A stretch of DNA of 64,000 bases from JAGNZR01 sp051646055 (GCA_051646055.1 JBOFCM010000169.1:1-64000); one strand, 5' to 3'; positions 15,600 through 25,129 are shown, counted from the first letter of the stretch. Numbers and translations: made by a program. The notes: generated by a model from the letters alone, not told the origin.

Positions 15600-17417
15600 T
15601 TAGTCTACTATTTCTGCTTCTGCAACATCATCATCCGATTTTTTTCCTTCTGAATGCTGTTCTCCACCTTGAGCATTAGATGCCTGTGCCTCTTTATAAA
15701 TTTCTTCTGCTAATCTATGAGCAGCTTTAGATAATTTTTCAATAGCTGAATCTATAGCTTCTTTATCTTCTCCATCTTTAACATTTTTCAGTTCTTCTAT
15801 AGCAGTTTCTATATCCTTTTTCTCTTCTTCAGTAGCTTTCGCTCCGTGCTCAGATAAAGTTTTTTCTGTAGAGGCTATTATCATATCAGCCTTATTTCTA
15901 GTTTCTACAAGCTCTCTGAATTTTTTATCCTCAGCTTCATGAGATTCTGCATCTTTTTTCATTCTCTCAATCTCATCTGAAGATAGATTAGTAGATCCTG
16001 TAATTGTTACTCTATTTTCTTTTCCTGTTCCTAAATCTTTAGCAGATACATGAACTATTCCATTAGCATCAATATCAAATGTAACTTCAATCTGAGGTAC
16101 TCCTCTTGGAGCTGCTGGAATTCCATCTAGGTTAAATTCTCCTAACTTATGGTTATCTGCTGCCTTAGCTCTTTCTCCCTGGATTACATTGATCGTAACA
16201 GCTGGCTGGTTATCTACTGCTGTTGAGAACACTTGAGATTTTTTAACTGGGATAGTTGTATTTTTATCTATAATTTTTGTTGCTACTCCACCAAGAGTTT
16301 CTATTCCAAGAGATAGAGGTGTTACATCTAGAAGAAGTACATCCTTTACATCTCCCATAAGAACTCCACCTTGAATAGCTGCTCCAGCTGCAACAACCTC
16401 ATCTGGATTTATCCCTCTATTTGGTTTTTTACCAAAGAACTGCTCAACCCATTCTTGAACCGCTGGAATTCTTGTAGATCCTCCAACTAAAAGTATTTCA
16501 TCTATCTCTGAAGGATTTAATCCAGCATCCTGTAATGCTATTTTAGTTGGCCCTTGAGTTGCTTCTACAAGAGTTCTTGTTAAGTCGTTAAATTTAGCTC
16601 TTGTAAGCTTCATCTCTAAGTGCTTAGGTCCTGTTGCATCCATAGTTATGAATGGTAAAGAGATTGGAGTTTCCATCATTGTTGAAAGTTCTTTTTTAGC
16701 CTTTTCTGCTGCATCTTTTAATCTTTGGTATGCCATCTTATCATTTAAAAGATCTATTCCAGTTTCTTTTTTGAATTCAGAAGCCAACCAGTGAATTATA
16801 GTGTCGTCGAAGTTATCTCCTCCAAGATGATTATTTCCATTTGTTGCAAGAACCTCTATTACTCCATCTGCTATCTCTAGAACAGATACGTCAAATGTTC
16901 CTCCACCAAGGTCAAAAACAAGAACTTTTTCCTCTTTTTGTTTTTCAAGTCCATAAGCCAGTGCAGAAGCTGTTGGCTCATTTATTATTCTCTTAACTTC
17001 TAAACCTGCGATAACTCCGGCATCTTTAGTAGCCTGTCTCTGAGCATCTGTAAAATATGCAGGAACTGTTATAACTGCCTCTTTAACTGTTTCTCCAAGG
17101 TAATTTTCAGCATCTTTTTTCAATTTTTTAAGAATCATAGCTGATATCTCTTGAGGAGTGTATGATTTCCCGAAAACATTTACTTTATAGTCAGATCCCA
17201 TATGTGTTTTTATTGAAGCGATTGTTGATGTTGGATTAGTTATAGCTTGTCTTTTTGCTATCTCTCCAACTATAATTTCTCCATTTTCTTTTATGTTTAC
17301 AACTGATGGAGTTGTTCTAGCCCCCTCTGCATTTGTTATTACAGTGAAAGATCCTCCTTCCATTACTGCCACACATGAGTTTGTTGTTCCTAAGTCAATT
17401 CCGATTATTTTAGCCAT
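15600..17417 (-). CDS. dnaK: Chaperone DnaK (Hsp70)
   Basis: ATP-driven chaperone. 605 residues. The nucleotide-binding domain shows GIDLGTTNSCVAV at the N-terminus, the phosphate-2 motif VFDLGGGTFDVSVL and the adenosine motif LVGGSTRIPAVQ. The interdomain linker DVLLLDVTPLSLGIET is intact, followed by the substrate-binding beta domain and helical lid, ending with the acidic EAEIVD tail. Start follows GGAGGAAAAAA. It lies 42 bases after grpE in the heat-shock operon. Confidence 0.99.
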   Translation of the reverse strand: MAKIIGIDLGTTNSCVAVMEGGSFTVITNAEGARTTPSVVNIKENGEIIVGEIAKRQAITNPTSTIASIKTHMGSDYKVNVFGKSYTPQEISAMILKKLKKDAENYLGETVKEAVITVPAYFTDAQRQATKDAGVIAGLEVKRIINEPTASALAYGLEKQKEEKVLVFDLGGGTFDVSVLEIADGVIEVLATNGNNHLGGDNFDDTIIHWLASEFKKETGIDLLNDKMAYQRLKDAAEKAKKELSTMMETPISLPFITMDATGPKHLEMKLTRAKFNDLTRTLVEATQGPTKIALQDAGLNPSEIDEILLVGGSTRIPAVQEWVEQFFGKKPNRGINPDEVVAAGAAIQGGVLMGDVKDVLLLDVTPLSLGIETLGGVATKIIDKNTTIPVKKSQVFSTAVDNQPAVTINVIQGERAKAADNHKLGEFNLDGIPAAPRGVPQIEVTFDIDANGIVHVSAKDLGTGKENRVTITGSTNLSSDEIERMKKDAESHEAEDKKFRELVETRNKADMIIASTEKTLSEHGAKATEEEKKDIETAIEELKNVKDGEDKEAIDSAIEKLSKAAHRLAEEIYKEAQASNAQGGEQHSEGKKSDDDVAEAEIVD

Positions 17418-17459
17418 TTTTTTCCTCCTATATATTCTCTTATTCTTATTATAAATTTA

Positions 17460-18011
17460 TTATTTTTTACAAACTTTTACCATAGCTGGTCTGATTACTT
17501 TATCTTTCATTTTATAAGCCTTTTGAAAAACCTGAATAATTTGGTCATTTTCGTGACTGGGAGAATCTTCTACCATCACTGCATGGTGCACATGAGGATC
17601 ATAAATAGCTCCTTCTGATTCTATAGCCTCTACACCCTCTGACTGCATAACTCCCTTCATCTGCGAAAGTGTCATTTCCACTCCTTTTATCAGAGAATCA
17701 AAGTCTTTCGTTTCTGCAGAGGCAGCTATAGCTCTTTCTAGATTGTCTACATTATCGAGAAGTTTTACCATAACTTTTTCTGAGGCAAATTTTCTTAGTT
17801 CTTCTAACTCTTTTTCCTGTCTCTTTTTAAAATTCTGAAACTCAGCATTTTTTCTGAGGTAATCCCCTTTGAGGTTTTCTATCTCTGCTTTCAATTTTTC
17901 GTTTTCAATCTGAAGAGTTTCCATTTCTGATACCTCTATTTCAGCTTCTTTTATCTCTTCTGCTGCAACTCTTTCCACTTCTTCATCTCTTATATCTTTT
18001 TTTTCTGTCAT
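17460..18011 (-). CDS. grpE: Nucleotide exchange factor GrpE
   Basis: Releases ADP from DnaK. 183 residues: an acidic N-terminal tail, a long coiled coil (about 30-90) and the C-terminal beta domain with SEGVEAIESEGAIYDPHVHHAV, the family hallmark, and VFQKAYKMKDKVIRPAMVKV. Its start overlaps the hrcA stop by four bases, so the two are translationally coupled. Confidence 0.97.
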   Translation of the reverse strand: MTEKKDIRDEEVERVAAEEIKEAEIEVSEMETLQIENEKLKAEIENLKGDYLRKNAEFQNFKKRQEKELEELRKFASEKVMVKLLDNVDNLERAIAASAETKDFDSLIKGVEMTLSQMKGVMQSEGVEAIESEGAIYDPHVHHAVMVEDSPSHENDQIIQVFQKAYKMKDKVIRPAMVKVCKK

Positions 18012-19036
18012 TTCAGCACTTCCTTTTTATCAATTTTCTCTATAACTTTATTAACTTTATCTGCCACATATTCAACAAGACCTATAGTTTTGGAATAAGC
18101 CATTCTTTTAGGACCTATAACTCCTACTATCCCCTCAGAATTTCCCAATTTATAAGCAGAGTATACAAAACTATAGTTTTCTAATCCTTTTATATTCAAC
18201 TCATCACCAAAGAGAACATTTACTGATCCGTAGTTTTTATCTTTCGTATGTACAAGCTCTTCAAATATAGACTTTATATCTCTATTTTGATGGAAAAACT
18301 GCATTACTTTTGCATTATCTTCACTATCTCCCTGAATATCTATGTCTGTATTTATAAAAAGTTTTCCTTCTATATTCTGTGAAAGTTCTTTTTCAATGGC
18401 AGCTTCTATTTCAAGATATTTACCATGTTCCTCTGTTTTTTCTAGAAGATTTTTTAACTCTTTGTCTGAGAATTCATTTTTCATAAGTCTTTCATTTATA
18501 TCTTTAGTAAGTTCTTGAACTTCATCTCTGGTTATTTTTTCTTCCAAATGAATTTTTTTTGTTCTTATGGCTTTATTTTCCATAACTATAACAGCCATAA
18601 GAAGATCATCTTCTATATGAACAAGCTCTATTTTTTTTATTTTTTCTTTACCGTGGTCGGGTTCAATAACTACACCAGCATAATTTGTCAGTTTAGATAG
18701 AAGAGTAGAAGTCTCCTGAAGAAATACATCCAGTTCCCCTATTTTTTTTTCATATGCTGTTTTTATTCTTTTTTTCTCTTCTACACTTATTTTTTCTATC
18801 TCCAAAAGTTCATTCAGATAATATCGGTATCCCTTATCAGTTGGAATCCTGCCTGAAGAAACGTGAGTCTTGGCTATATAGCCCCCCTCTTCCAAATCAA
18901 CCATTACATTTCTTATGGTAGCAGACGAGAAATCTATTCCATATCTTTTTACCAGAGCTCTGGATCCTATTGTATCTCCACATGTGAGATAGTAGTTTAC
19001 TATGGCATTCAATACTAGCTTTTCTCTTTCATTCAC
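18008..19036 (-). CDS. hrcA: Heat-inducible transcription repressor HrcA
   Basis: Represses its own operon by binding CIRCE; activity depends on GroE chaperones in characterised species. About 342 residues: an N-terminal winged helix (REKLVLNAIVNYYLTCGDTIGS...SSATIRNVMVDLEEGGYI) followed by a GAF-like regulatory region and a C-terminal segment with GVIGPKRMAYSK. I use GTG 19036 (MNEREKLVL) because AGAGG sits eight bases upstream; GTG 19045 would leave almost no spacing. It is the first gene of the operon, directly under CIRCE. Confidence 0.96.
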   Translation of the reverse strand: MNEREKLVLNAIVNYYLTCGDTIGSRALVKRYGIDFSSATIRNVMVDLEEGGYIAKTHVSSGRIPTDKGYRYYLNELLEIEKISVEEKKRIKTAYEKKIGELDVFLQETSTLLSKLTNYAGVVIEPDHGKEKIKKIELVHIEDDLLMAVIVMENKAIRTKKIHLEEKITRDEVQELTKDINERLMKNEFSDKELKNLLEKTEEHGKYLEIEAAIEKELSQNIEGKLFINTDIDIQGDSEDNAKVMQFFHQNRDIKSIFEELVHTKDKNYGSVNVLFGDELNIKGLENYSFVYSAYKLGNSEGIVGVIGPKRMAYSKTIGLVEYVADKVNKVIEKIDKKEVLK

Positions 19037-19054
19037 TGCTCCCACCTCTTTTTG

Positions 19055-19081
19055 TTAGCACTCATTAACCGAGAGTGCTAA
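19055..19081 (-). promoter_or_regulatory. CIRCE operator
   Basis: A perfect inverted repeat, TTAGCACTC-N9-GAGTGCTAA, the consensus binding site of HrcA. It begins at about the transcription start predicted from the promoter at 19093-19121 and ends 19 bases before the hrcA start codon, so bound HrcA would block initiation. Confidence 0.99.
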
Positions 19082-19092
19082 TTCTTATAGAG

Positions 19093-19121
19093 AGAATATC
19101 ATTATTTTTTTTTTTTGTCAA
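19093..19121 (-). promoter_or_regulatory. Promoter of hrcA-grpE-dnaK-dnaJ
   Basis: Minus strand perfect TTGACA (19121-19116), 17-base spacer containing a 12-base A run, and TATTCT (19098-19093). The CIRCE operator lies immediately downstream. Confidence 0.9.
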
Positions 19122-19129
19122 TATTTTTT

Positions 19130-19167
19130 TCAAAAAAAACCTCAGTAAACTTTTCTTTACTGAGGTT
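19130..19167 (-). terminator. Terminator at the end of the long operon
   Basis: Minus strand AACCTCAGTAAA and TTTACTGAGGTT form a 12-bp perfect stem with a six-base loop, followed by a run of T (19137-19132). It begins 15 bases after the last gene's stop at 19182 and insulates the hrcA promoter. Confidence 0.95.
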
Positions 19168-19181
19168 TTTTCCAATTATAT

Positions 19182-19583
19182 CTATTCTCCTAGAGACTCT
19201 TCATCTATTTTTTGTTTTGATTTTTGATCATTTAAATTTTTTTCCATTGCTTTTACTTTTTTGTGGATTTCATTTATTCTAAATTCAAGAGAATTCAATA
19301 TCCAAAATTGAAAATGATTTACTCTTTGGAACTCATATATCATCCAGATAATTTTGAAGATACCTACTAAAATAGCTACTTCTAAAGTTGTTACCAAGTC
19401 CAGTTTATCTAGAGCAACTCCCACCACCAAAACAACAACAATTATAGCAATCAGAAGAATATTTACCGCTTTGTGCTGCCTACTGGCCTGAGTTCCGCCA
19501 ATTTCTCCAACAATCTCTTTTATACGATTTTTTTCTCTTCTAAATTCCTCAATCTCTTCTCTCAGTTCCTGCTCTCTTAACAT
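19182..19583 (-). CDS. Small membrane protein with flanking coiled coils
   Basis: 133 residues that I do not recognise. A charged coiled coil (1-30) is followed by two adjacent membrane helices (ILLIAIIVVVLVVGVAL and a second around TTLEVAILVGIFKIIWMIY) and a second charged helix (INEIHKKVKAMEKNLNDQK). The layout, with both charged ends in the cytoplasm, suggests a membrane-bound scaffold. Good ribosome site GGGAGGA. It is the last gene of the long leftward operon, 25 bases after nadE, and is followed at once by a strong terminator. Confidence 0.8.
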   Translation of the reverse strand: MLREQELREEIEEFRREKNRIKEIVGEIGGTQASRQHKAVNILLIAIIVVVLVVGVALDKLDLVTTLEVAILVGIFKIIWMIYEFQRVNHFQFWILNSLEFRINEIHKKVKAMEKNLNDQKSKQKIDEESLGE

Positions 19584-19608
19584 GATTCCTCCCCTATAAT
19601 TTTTTTAG

Positions 19609-20439
19609 TTACACTCCCCAGTCTCTCGGATATCTGAAATCTCTTTCCATAGTTCTTCCTGAAATCTTTGCAATAACTGGTAATTTTCTTTTGTATTGAG
19701 AAAATTTTATTTTTTTCTCTATTTTTTCAATTATTTCTTGAGAATATTCCTCTTCAGTTATTTCATCTATAGACTTTCTTTCATCCACCATTCTATAAAG
19801 GATTTCATCAGCCAAAAGATATGAAAAACCTAGTTCCCCTTCATCTGTTTGTCCTTCCCACAAGTCTGCACTAGGTTTTTTCTCTATAAGTTCTTTAGGA
19901 ACCCCCATATATTTAGAAAGTGCCCACACATGAGTTTTATAAAGATCCCCTATAGGATTAATAGCTGATGCTGAATCTCCAAACTGTGTACTATATCCAA
20001 GAAGAATTTCTGTTTTATTTGAAGTGCCCAAAACTAGAGCCCCTTCTTTAGCTGAATAATCAAAAAGAATACTCATTCTCTCACGAGCCATTTTGTTTCC
20101 CATTCTCAAGTTACTTATTTCAGGTTCTAAATTAAAATAAGCATCTACCATAGGAGTTATTTCTATAGTTTTTGCTTTTATTCCTAAATGTTCCACCACA
20201 AGCTTAGCATGTTCTAAGCTTTCTTTACTCGAGAGTTTATAGGGCATCATTATTCCAAGAACATTTTCAGGCCCTAAAGCTTTCGCTGCAATATAGGCAA
20301 CTATGGCTGAATCAATTCCTCCTGAAAGACCCAAAACAACTTTTTTGAATCCTACCTTTTCTACTTCTTCTTTCACAAAGTTTACAAGTATCTTTTCAAC
20401 TTTATTTAAATCTAAATAAAGTTTATCCCCTTTTTTCAT
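19609..20439 (-). CDS. nadE: NAD synthetase, ammonia-dependent
   Basis: Converts deamido-NAD to NAD with ATP and ammonia. 276 residues without the N-terminal glutaminase domain found in the long form, so it should use free ammonia. The PP-loop is GLSGGIDSAIVAY; other conserved stretches are LGTSNKTEILLGYSTQFGD, INPIGDLYKTHVW and KKPSADLWEGQTDEGELG. The last gene of NAD synthesis encoded here, it complements nadD at 46.2 kb. It starts 3 bases after rbgA ends. Confidence 0.96.
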   Translation of the reverse strand: MKKGDKLYLDLNKVEKILVNFVKEEVEKVGFKKVVLGLSGGIDSAIVAYIAAKALGPENVLGIMMPYKLSSKESLEHAKLVVEHLGIKAKTIEITPMVDAYFNLEPEISNLRMGNKMARERMSILFDYSAKEGALVLGTSNKTEILLGYSTQFGDSASAINPIGDLYKTHVWALSKYMGVPKELIEKKPSADLWEGQTDEGELGFSYLLADEILYRMVDERKSIDEITEEEYSQEIIEKIEKKIKFSQYKRKLPVIAKISGRTMERDFRYPRDWGV

Positions 20440-20442
20440 AAA

Positions 20443-21333
20443 TTATTCTCCCTGTATCTCTTCTCTCTTCTCTCTATCTACTCCAAATTTTCCAAGTCTA
20501 CAAGCTCTATAATCTCTCAAAACTGTATAGGCTGCCTGAAGCATATTTGGTGTTTCCGCTTTCATGAACATCTTCATTCTGACAGCAATTTTTTCTACTA
20601 TTTCTAAATCAACTTCACTGTAATCCTCTTCTAAAAGTTTATATTTATTACGTAGAACTTTCCATTTTCCATAGGCTTTCATTTTTCCTATAAGTTGAGC
20701 TGCAACTTCTTCTACTGGAAGTATCTCATCTTTTATCGCTCCTGTAATAGCTAAATTTAGTCCCACCTGCTCATCTTCAAATTTAGGCCACAGTATACCT
20801 GGCGTATCCAAAAGCTCCAAACCTTCTTTTATTCTAATCCATTGCTTTCCTTTAGTAAATCCAGGCTTATTTCCAACTCCTGCACTATTCTTTCCCACTA
20901 TTCTATTTATAAGTCTAGATTTTCCAACGTTTGGAATTCCAGCTATCATTATTCTATTAGTTACCGTTCTCAGTCCCTTTGCCATAAGTTTCTTTCTTCT
21001 CTCTAAAGTAACTTTATCTATCAGCTTATATAATTCTTTAACATTCAAACCTGTCTCAGCACTTATTCCAAGTACTTCATCTGCCATATTATTACTTTTA
21101 AAATACTCTGTCCAGAATCTTAAATCTTCTTTATCTACCAAGTCAGATTTATTTATAAGAAGTATTCTTTTTTTATTTTTTGCAAATTTTGCTATATCTG
21201 GATTTTTACTTGAAAGAGGTATCCTAGCATCTACTATCTCCAATACCACATCTACAAGACCCATATTTTCCTGAATCATATCCTTGGTTTTTTTCATATG
21301 CCCAGGATACCAGTTTATTTTAGTCATAGACAT
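20443..21333 (-). CDS. rbgA: Ribosome biogenesis GTPase RbgA (YlqF)
   Basis: Circularly permuted GTPase that acts late in 50S assembly. 296 residues. The motif order is diagnostic: G4 (INKSDLVD) comes first, then G1 (GIPNVGKSRLINRI) and G3 (LDTPGILWPK), with the C-terminal ANTAR-like helical tail. The N-terminal NWYPGHMKKT is the family hallmark. Its ATG overlaps the rsmI stop as TAATG. Confidence 0.95.
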   Translation of the reverse strand: MSMTKINWYPGHMKKTKDMIQENMGLVDVVLEIVDARIPLSSKNPDIAKFAKNKKRILLINKSDLVDKEDLRFWTEYFKSNNMADEVLGISAETGLNVKELYKLIDKVTLERRKKLMAKGLRTVTNRIMIAGIPNVGKSRLINRIVGKNSAGVGNKPGFTKGKQWIRIKEGLELLDTPGILWPKFEDEQVGLNLAITGAIKDEILPVEEVAAQLIGKMKAYGKWKVLRNKYKLLEEDYSEVDLEIVEKIAVRMKMFMKAETPNMLQAAYTVLRDYRACRLGKFGVDREKREEIQGE

Positions 21334-22088
21334 TATTTTTCACCGTCCTCAAACTCTTCATATTCTTCTTCATCTTCAGCTAAGTATTCCTCTTTAGGAT
21401 ACTTATTTCTTTTTACTCTTTCCTCTTCCTCTTTACCTTTGATAAGAAGAACTATCTCACCCTTTATAGGTTTCTGTACTAATTTTTCTATGAGTTCTTC
21501 GGTTGTTCCTCTCAGAATCTCTTCATAAATTTTTGTGATTTCACGGATTATTACAACTTCTCTGTTTCCAACAAATTCTCTTATGTCTCTCAAAGTTTTT
21601 TCTATTCTATTAGGAGATTCAAAAATAATTATAGAACGCTCCTCATTTTGAAAACTTTTAAGAAGAGTCTGACGCCCTTTTTTCTTAGGAAGAAAACCTT
21701 CGAAAGTAAATCTTCTCATACTTATTCCAGCTACCGATGCTGCAGCAGTCATAGAACTAGCTCCTGGAATAGGGATAACTTTAATCCCCTCTTTAAGAGC
21801 CGCATCAACCAATTCCCATCCTGGATCAGAAATACATGGAGTTCCTGCATCTGTTACAAGAGCCACTGTTTTTCCTTCCTTTAAAAGCTTCATTATATTT
21901 TCTATCTGATGGTGCTTGCTGTGTTCATCATATCTATACACAGTATTTTGAATCTCTAGATGAGAAAGGAGTTTCTTTGTAACACGCGTATCTTCAGCAA
22001 ATATATAATTACTCTCCTTGAGCACTCTTATTCCCCTTAGGGTTATATCTTCCAAATTCCCTATCGGTGTAGCTACTATATATAACAT
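21333..22088 (-). CDS. rsmI: 16S rRNA 2'-O-methyltransferase RsmI (C1402)
   Basis: Methylates the ribose of C1402 in 16S rRNA using S-adenosylmethionine. 251 residues. The N-terminus LYIVATPIGNLEDITLRG, AEDTRVTKKLL, VTDAGTPCISDPG and IPGASSMTAAASVAG are the family blocks. The C-terminus is unusually acidic (EEYLAEDEEEYEEFEDGEK). It overlaps rbgA by one base in the long operon, next to other rRNA-modifying genes. Confidence 0.95.
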   Translation of the reverse strand: MLYIVATPIGNLEDITLRGIRVLKESNYIFAEDTRVTKKLLSHLEIQNTVYRYDEHSKHHQIENIMKLLKEGKTVALVTDAGTPCISDPGWELVDAALKEGIKVIPIPGASSMTAAASVAGISMRRFTFEGFLPKKKGRQTLLKSFQNEERSIIIFESPNRIEKTLRDIREFVGNREVVIIREITKIYEEILRGTTEELIEKLVQKPIKGEIVLLIKGKEEEERVKRNKYPKEEYLAEDEEEYEEFEDGEK

Positions 22089-22118
22089 ACCTATCTCCCT
22101 TCATTCTATCAGTCTATT

Positions 22119-23453
22119 TTATTTTTTTTCCTCTTTTTTTTCTTCAGTTTTTACCGGTGGAATTTTCGCGATATAATTTACTCCTAATTTATTAGATATA
22201 ACTTCTATAGCTTTATCCAACTGATAATCAATTTTTTCCTCGTACTCTTTGGCCTTATCTTCACCTTTTATCTCTTTTATAATTTGAGCTCTGTTTTCCT
22301 TTGTAGCTTCTTCACTCACATTTGTTACAACAGAATCAAAAAGTAAATAATCCTCATCCTCTTTCACTTTTATATCAGGTTCTATTCCCACTCCATGGAT
22401 AGAGACATTGTTTGGAGTGTAATATTTAGCTATTGTCAGCTTGATTCCATCTCCATCTGGAAGAGGAATCAGGGTCTGCACACTTCCTTTTCCAAAAGAT
22501 TTATCTCCTATAAGAGTTCCACGGTTATAATCTTTCACTGCTCCCGCTACAATCTCAGAAGCTGAAGCACTACCACTGTTTATTAGAATTACTAGAGGAA
22601 AATCTCCAAAATACTTTCCTTCACGCATAGATATTTGCTCATCTTTATTTTTTCCTCTGGTTGTAACTATTTTCCCTTTATCTATGAACATAGAAGCTAT
22701 TTTCACAGCCTGGTCCAAAGCTCCACCTGGATTACTTCTTAAATCTAATACTAGACCTTTCATTCCTTTTTTCTGTAGTGAAGCCAGCTCTTTAGCGAGG
22801 TCAGGATATACATTTTCTCCAAATTGAGTAAGTCTCAAATATCCTATATCATTTAATAACATATCACTTTTGACATATTTCAACTTTATAATCTCTCTAG
22901 TCAATTCTATTTCAGTGGTATCCTTTAAACTCTCTCTATAAATTTTCAACTTTACCTTTGTTCCTGCTTCTCCCTTGAGTTTTTTTGCACTTTGGTCTGA
23001 AGTAAGTGGCAACGTAGACTCATCATCTATTGATAAAATTTTATCCTTAGGCTTTATACCTGCTTTATATGCAGGAGTATCCTCTATAGGAGATACCACA
23101 ACAAGAGGCTCATCCTTTTTTTTCTGAATTATCATTCCTACTCCAGGATATTTCCCTTTTATATCCTCTTTAAAATCATTCATATTATCTTTAGTAAAAT
23201 AGTTAGAGTGAGGGTCTTCTAAAGCATCTACAATTCCTTTTAAAGCCCCATGTAGTAAAGCTTTTTTATCGATTTCTTTTTCCCCCACATGATTATCCGT
23301 CACAAGATCCATTATGTCTGAAATCTCTTTGAGTTCTCTTATATTGGAAAGAAAACCTCTGTTGCTCACTGCATCATTGGAATATGCTATTGCTCCCACG
23401 GCAATAAATAAACTTACTATAGCTGCTTTTAACTTAACTTTAACTTTTCCCAT
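22119..23453 (-). CDS. C-terminal processing peptidase (S41, CtpA/Prc family)
   Basis: An exported serine protease of 444 residues: signal or anchor at the N-terminus (KLKAAIVSLFIAVGAIAYS), a PDZ domain (about 95-180, PGVGMIIQKKKDEPLVVVSPIEDTPAYKAG), then the catalytic S41 domain. The Ser is in NSGSASASEIVAGA and the Lys is in GDKSFGKGSVQT, forming a Ser-Lys dyad. The C-terminus is a Lys/Glu-rich tail. It should trim envelope proteins in the periplasm. It begins right after tlyA in the long operon. Confidence 0.94.
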   Translation of the reverse strand: MGKVKVKLKAAIVSLFIAVGAIAYSNDAVSNRGFLSNIRELKEISDIMDLVTDNHVGEKEIDKKALLHGALKGIVDALEDPHSNYFTKDNMNDFKEDIKGKYPGVGMIIQKKKDEPLVVVSPIEDTPAYKAGIKPKDKILSIDDESTLPLTSDQSAKKLKGEAGTKVKLKIYRESLKDTTEIELTREIIKLKYVKSDMLLNDIGYLRLTQFGENVYPDLAKELASLQKKGMKGLVLDLRSNPGGALDQAVKIASMFIDKGKIVTTRGKNKDEQISMREGKYFGDFPLVILINSGSASASEIVAGAVKDYNRGTLIGDKSFGKGSVQTLIPLPDGDGIKLTIAKYYTPNNVSIHGVGIEPDIKVKEDEDYLLFDSVVTNVSEEATKENRAQIIKEIKGEDKAKEYEEKIDYQLDKAIEVISNKLGVNYIAKIPPVKTEEKKEEKK

Positions 23454-23456
23454 CTT

Positions 23457-24272
23457 TTATATCTGTCCCCCTAAATTTTCACCGTCTTCTATTATTTTCA
23501 TAAGTTCTTCTTTTGAAAATTTTTCTCCACAGTTTTTAAGCCCTATTATAGATATATATTCCACATTCCCTTTCCCACCTTTTATAGGTGAGAAATCTAT
23601 TTTTTTGAGAGTTAACCCGTTTTCTCTGCAACACTCTATAATATTTTCAATAGCTAATAGGTGATTTTTTTTATCTTTAACTATCCCACCTTTATCTATA
23701 TTTTCTTTTCCTACTTCAAACTGAGGTTTTATTAGTGCCATCAGTTCAGTGTTTTCATGAAAAAATTTTATCAGATGAGGAATAACCTTAGTTATCGAAA
23801 TAAAGGATACATCCATAACCATAACATCCATTTTTTTGCCATCTAAATCATCTATAACGAGATCTTTGATATGAGTATTTTCCATGGATTTTACCTGAGG
23901 ATTATTTCTCAACTTGTAATCTAATTGATTGGTTCCAACATCTACTGCATAGACAAATTTTGCCCCATTTTGGAGAGCACAATCTGTAAATCCTCCTGTA
24001 GATGCTCCTATATCTAAAACAAATTTGTCTTTCAAATCCATTTGAAAAACTTTTATGGCTTTTTCTAATTTATAACCCCCTCTACTCACATATGGGCATA
24101 TATCTCCCTTTATACGAATATTAGGTTCCATATCAAGTTTTATGAAGGTTCCACTTTTATCTATTTTTTTTTCATTTACTATGACATTCCCGGCCATAAT
24201 AGCTCTTTTTGCTTTCTCTCTAGTTTCAAAAAAACCTTTTTCTACAAGTAAAATATCCAATCTTTCCTTCAT
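23457..24272 (-). CDS. tlyA: TlyA-family rRNA methyltransferase (putative hemolysin)
   Basis: 271 residues: an N-terminal S4 RNA-binding domain (ERLDILLVEKGFFETREKAKRAIMAGNVIVNEK) and an FtsJ-type methyltransferase domain with the SAM motif VLDIGASTGGFTDCALQNGA and a KPQFEVGKE catalytic region. Characterised TlyA proteins 2'-O-methylate 16S and 23S rRNA. The name hemolysin is historic. Ribosome site AAGGAG precedes the ATG. Confidence 0.93.
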   Translation of the reverse strand: MKERLDILLVEKGFFETREKAKRAIMAGNVIVNEKKIDKSGTFIKLDMEPNIRIKGDICPYVSRGGYKLEKAIKVFQMDLKDKFVLDIGASTGGFTDCALQNGAKFVYAVDVGTNQLDYKLRNNPQVKSMENTHIKDLVIDDLDGKKMDVMVMDVSFISITKVIPHLIKFFHENTELMALIKPQFEVGKENIDKGGIVKDKKNHLLAIENIIECCRENGLTLKKIDFSPIKGGKGNVEYISIIGLKNCGEKFSKEELMKIIEDGENLGGQI

Positions 24273-24295
24273 AAAATCTCCTTAACACTTAATCT

Positions 24296-25129
24296 TTAAA
24301 ATTGAATCTCTTCAAAAATTCTATTATCCTCCAAATATTGAAGAAGAGGACTCTCTGAAATTAATTTTTTAACCCCTTTTTTTTCAACTAATTTAACCAG
24401 TTTAGCTGTCTCTTTTACTCGAGTCTCGAAAAACTCATCTCCAAGAGGTATTTTTTTATTTTTTTTATAATAACTTTGCAACTGCTTTAAATTTTTTATT
24501 CCCAAGGCATCTTTGGAACGTTTTATTCTATCCTTAACAATTCCTGGAGTACATTCCAAAATCATATGTGCTTCTTCTAAGGGAACTCCTTCAGACATAA
24601 GTTTCAAAATTTTGTCTGCTCCTATTGGGATTATTCTGTGATATTTCGCAGAATATTCATCTGCTTTGTGTACAAGATGAGCCTCTCGGCTTCCCGGTTG
24701 TATTTTTCCCCATTTTCCATGATGAGAAACTACTATATGTATTATGTTTTTTATAATGCCTTTTTTTAATTTCACACAAATTTTATCTTCAATCTCTTCT
24801 AAAATTTTTTCGGATTCTTTGCTTATATATTCTGGATTTTTCACCATCATCTGAGAGTGTGAAGTTTTATCTCCCTCTTTTCTGATACTCCCCTTACTCA
24901 AATCGTGAATTATAACTCCTATTATAATGGAAAAAAAATCTAATTTTTTAGAAGCCATTTCTAAATTTTTGAAACTTTTTTCTATCTCGTATTGACACGT
25001 TCTTAAAACATCATAGGTATGGGCGGAAACTTTGACTCCTTGATCATCTATCCCATCTAATTCCTTTACCATCGGATGTTCCATTAATTTTTCAATGAAT
25101 TCCTTAGCTTTTTGATTACTATTGTACAT
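24296..25129 (-). CDS. HD-domain metal phosphohydrolase
   Basis: 277 residues. The HD superfamily ligands are visible: SAHTYDV (first His), GVIIHDLSKG (HD pair), VSHHGKWG and HKADEYSAKYHRIIPIG. The His/Asp pattern and length recall CMP-binding or YhaM-type phosphohydrolases, but I see no OB fold, so it is not a full YhaM. The C-terminal 90 residues are basic and helical. Start is ATG 25129 behind AAGGTG; the TTG at 25132 is less likely. It overlaps the end of dxs by 11 bases. The substrate is unknown; phosphodiesterase or nucleotidase are the options. Confidence 0.85.
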   Translation of the reverse strand: MYNSNQKAKEFIEKLMEHPMVKELDGIDDQGVKVSAHTYDVLRTCQYEIEKSFKNLEMASKKLDFFSIIIGVIIHDLSKGSIRKEGDKTSHSQMMVKNPEYISKESEKILEEIEDKICVKLKKGIIKNIIHIVVSHHGKWGKIQPGSREAHLVHKADEYSAKYHRIIPIGADKILKLMSEGVPLEEAHMILECTPGIVKDRIKRSKDALGIKNLKQLQSYYKKNKKIPLGDEFFETRVKETAKLVKLVEKKGVKKLISESPLLQYLEDNRIFEEIQF

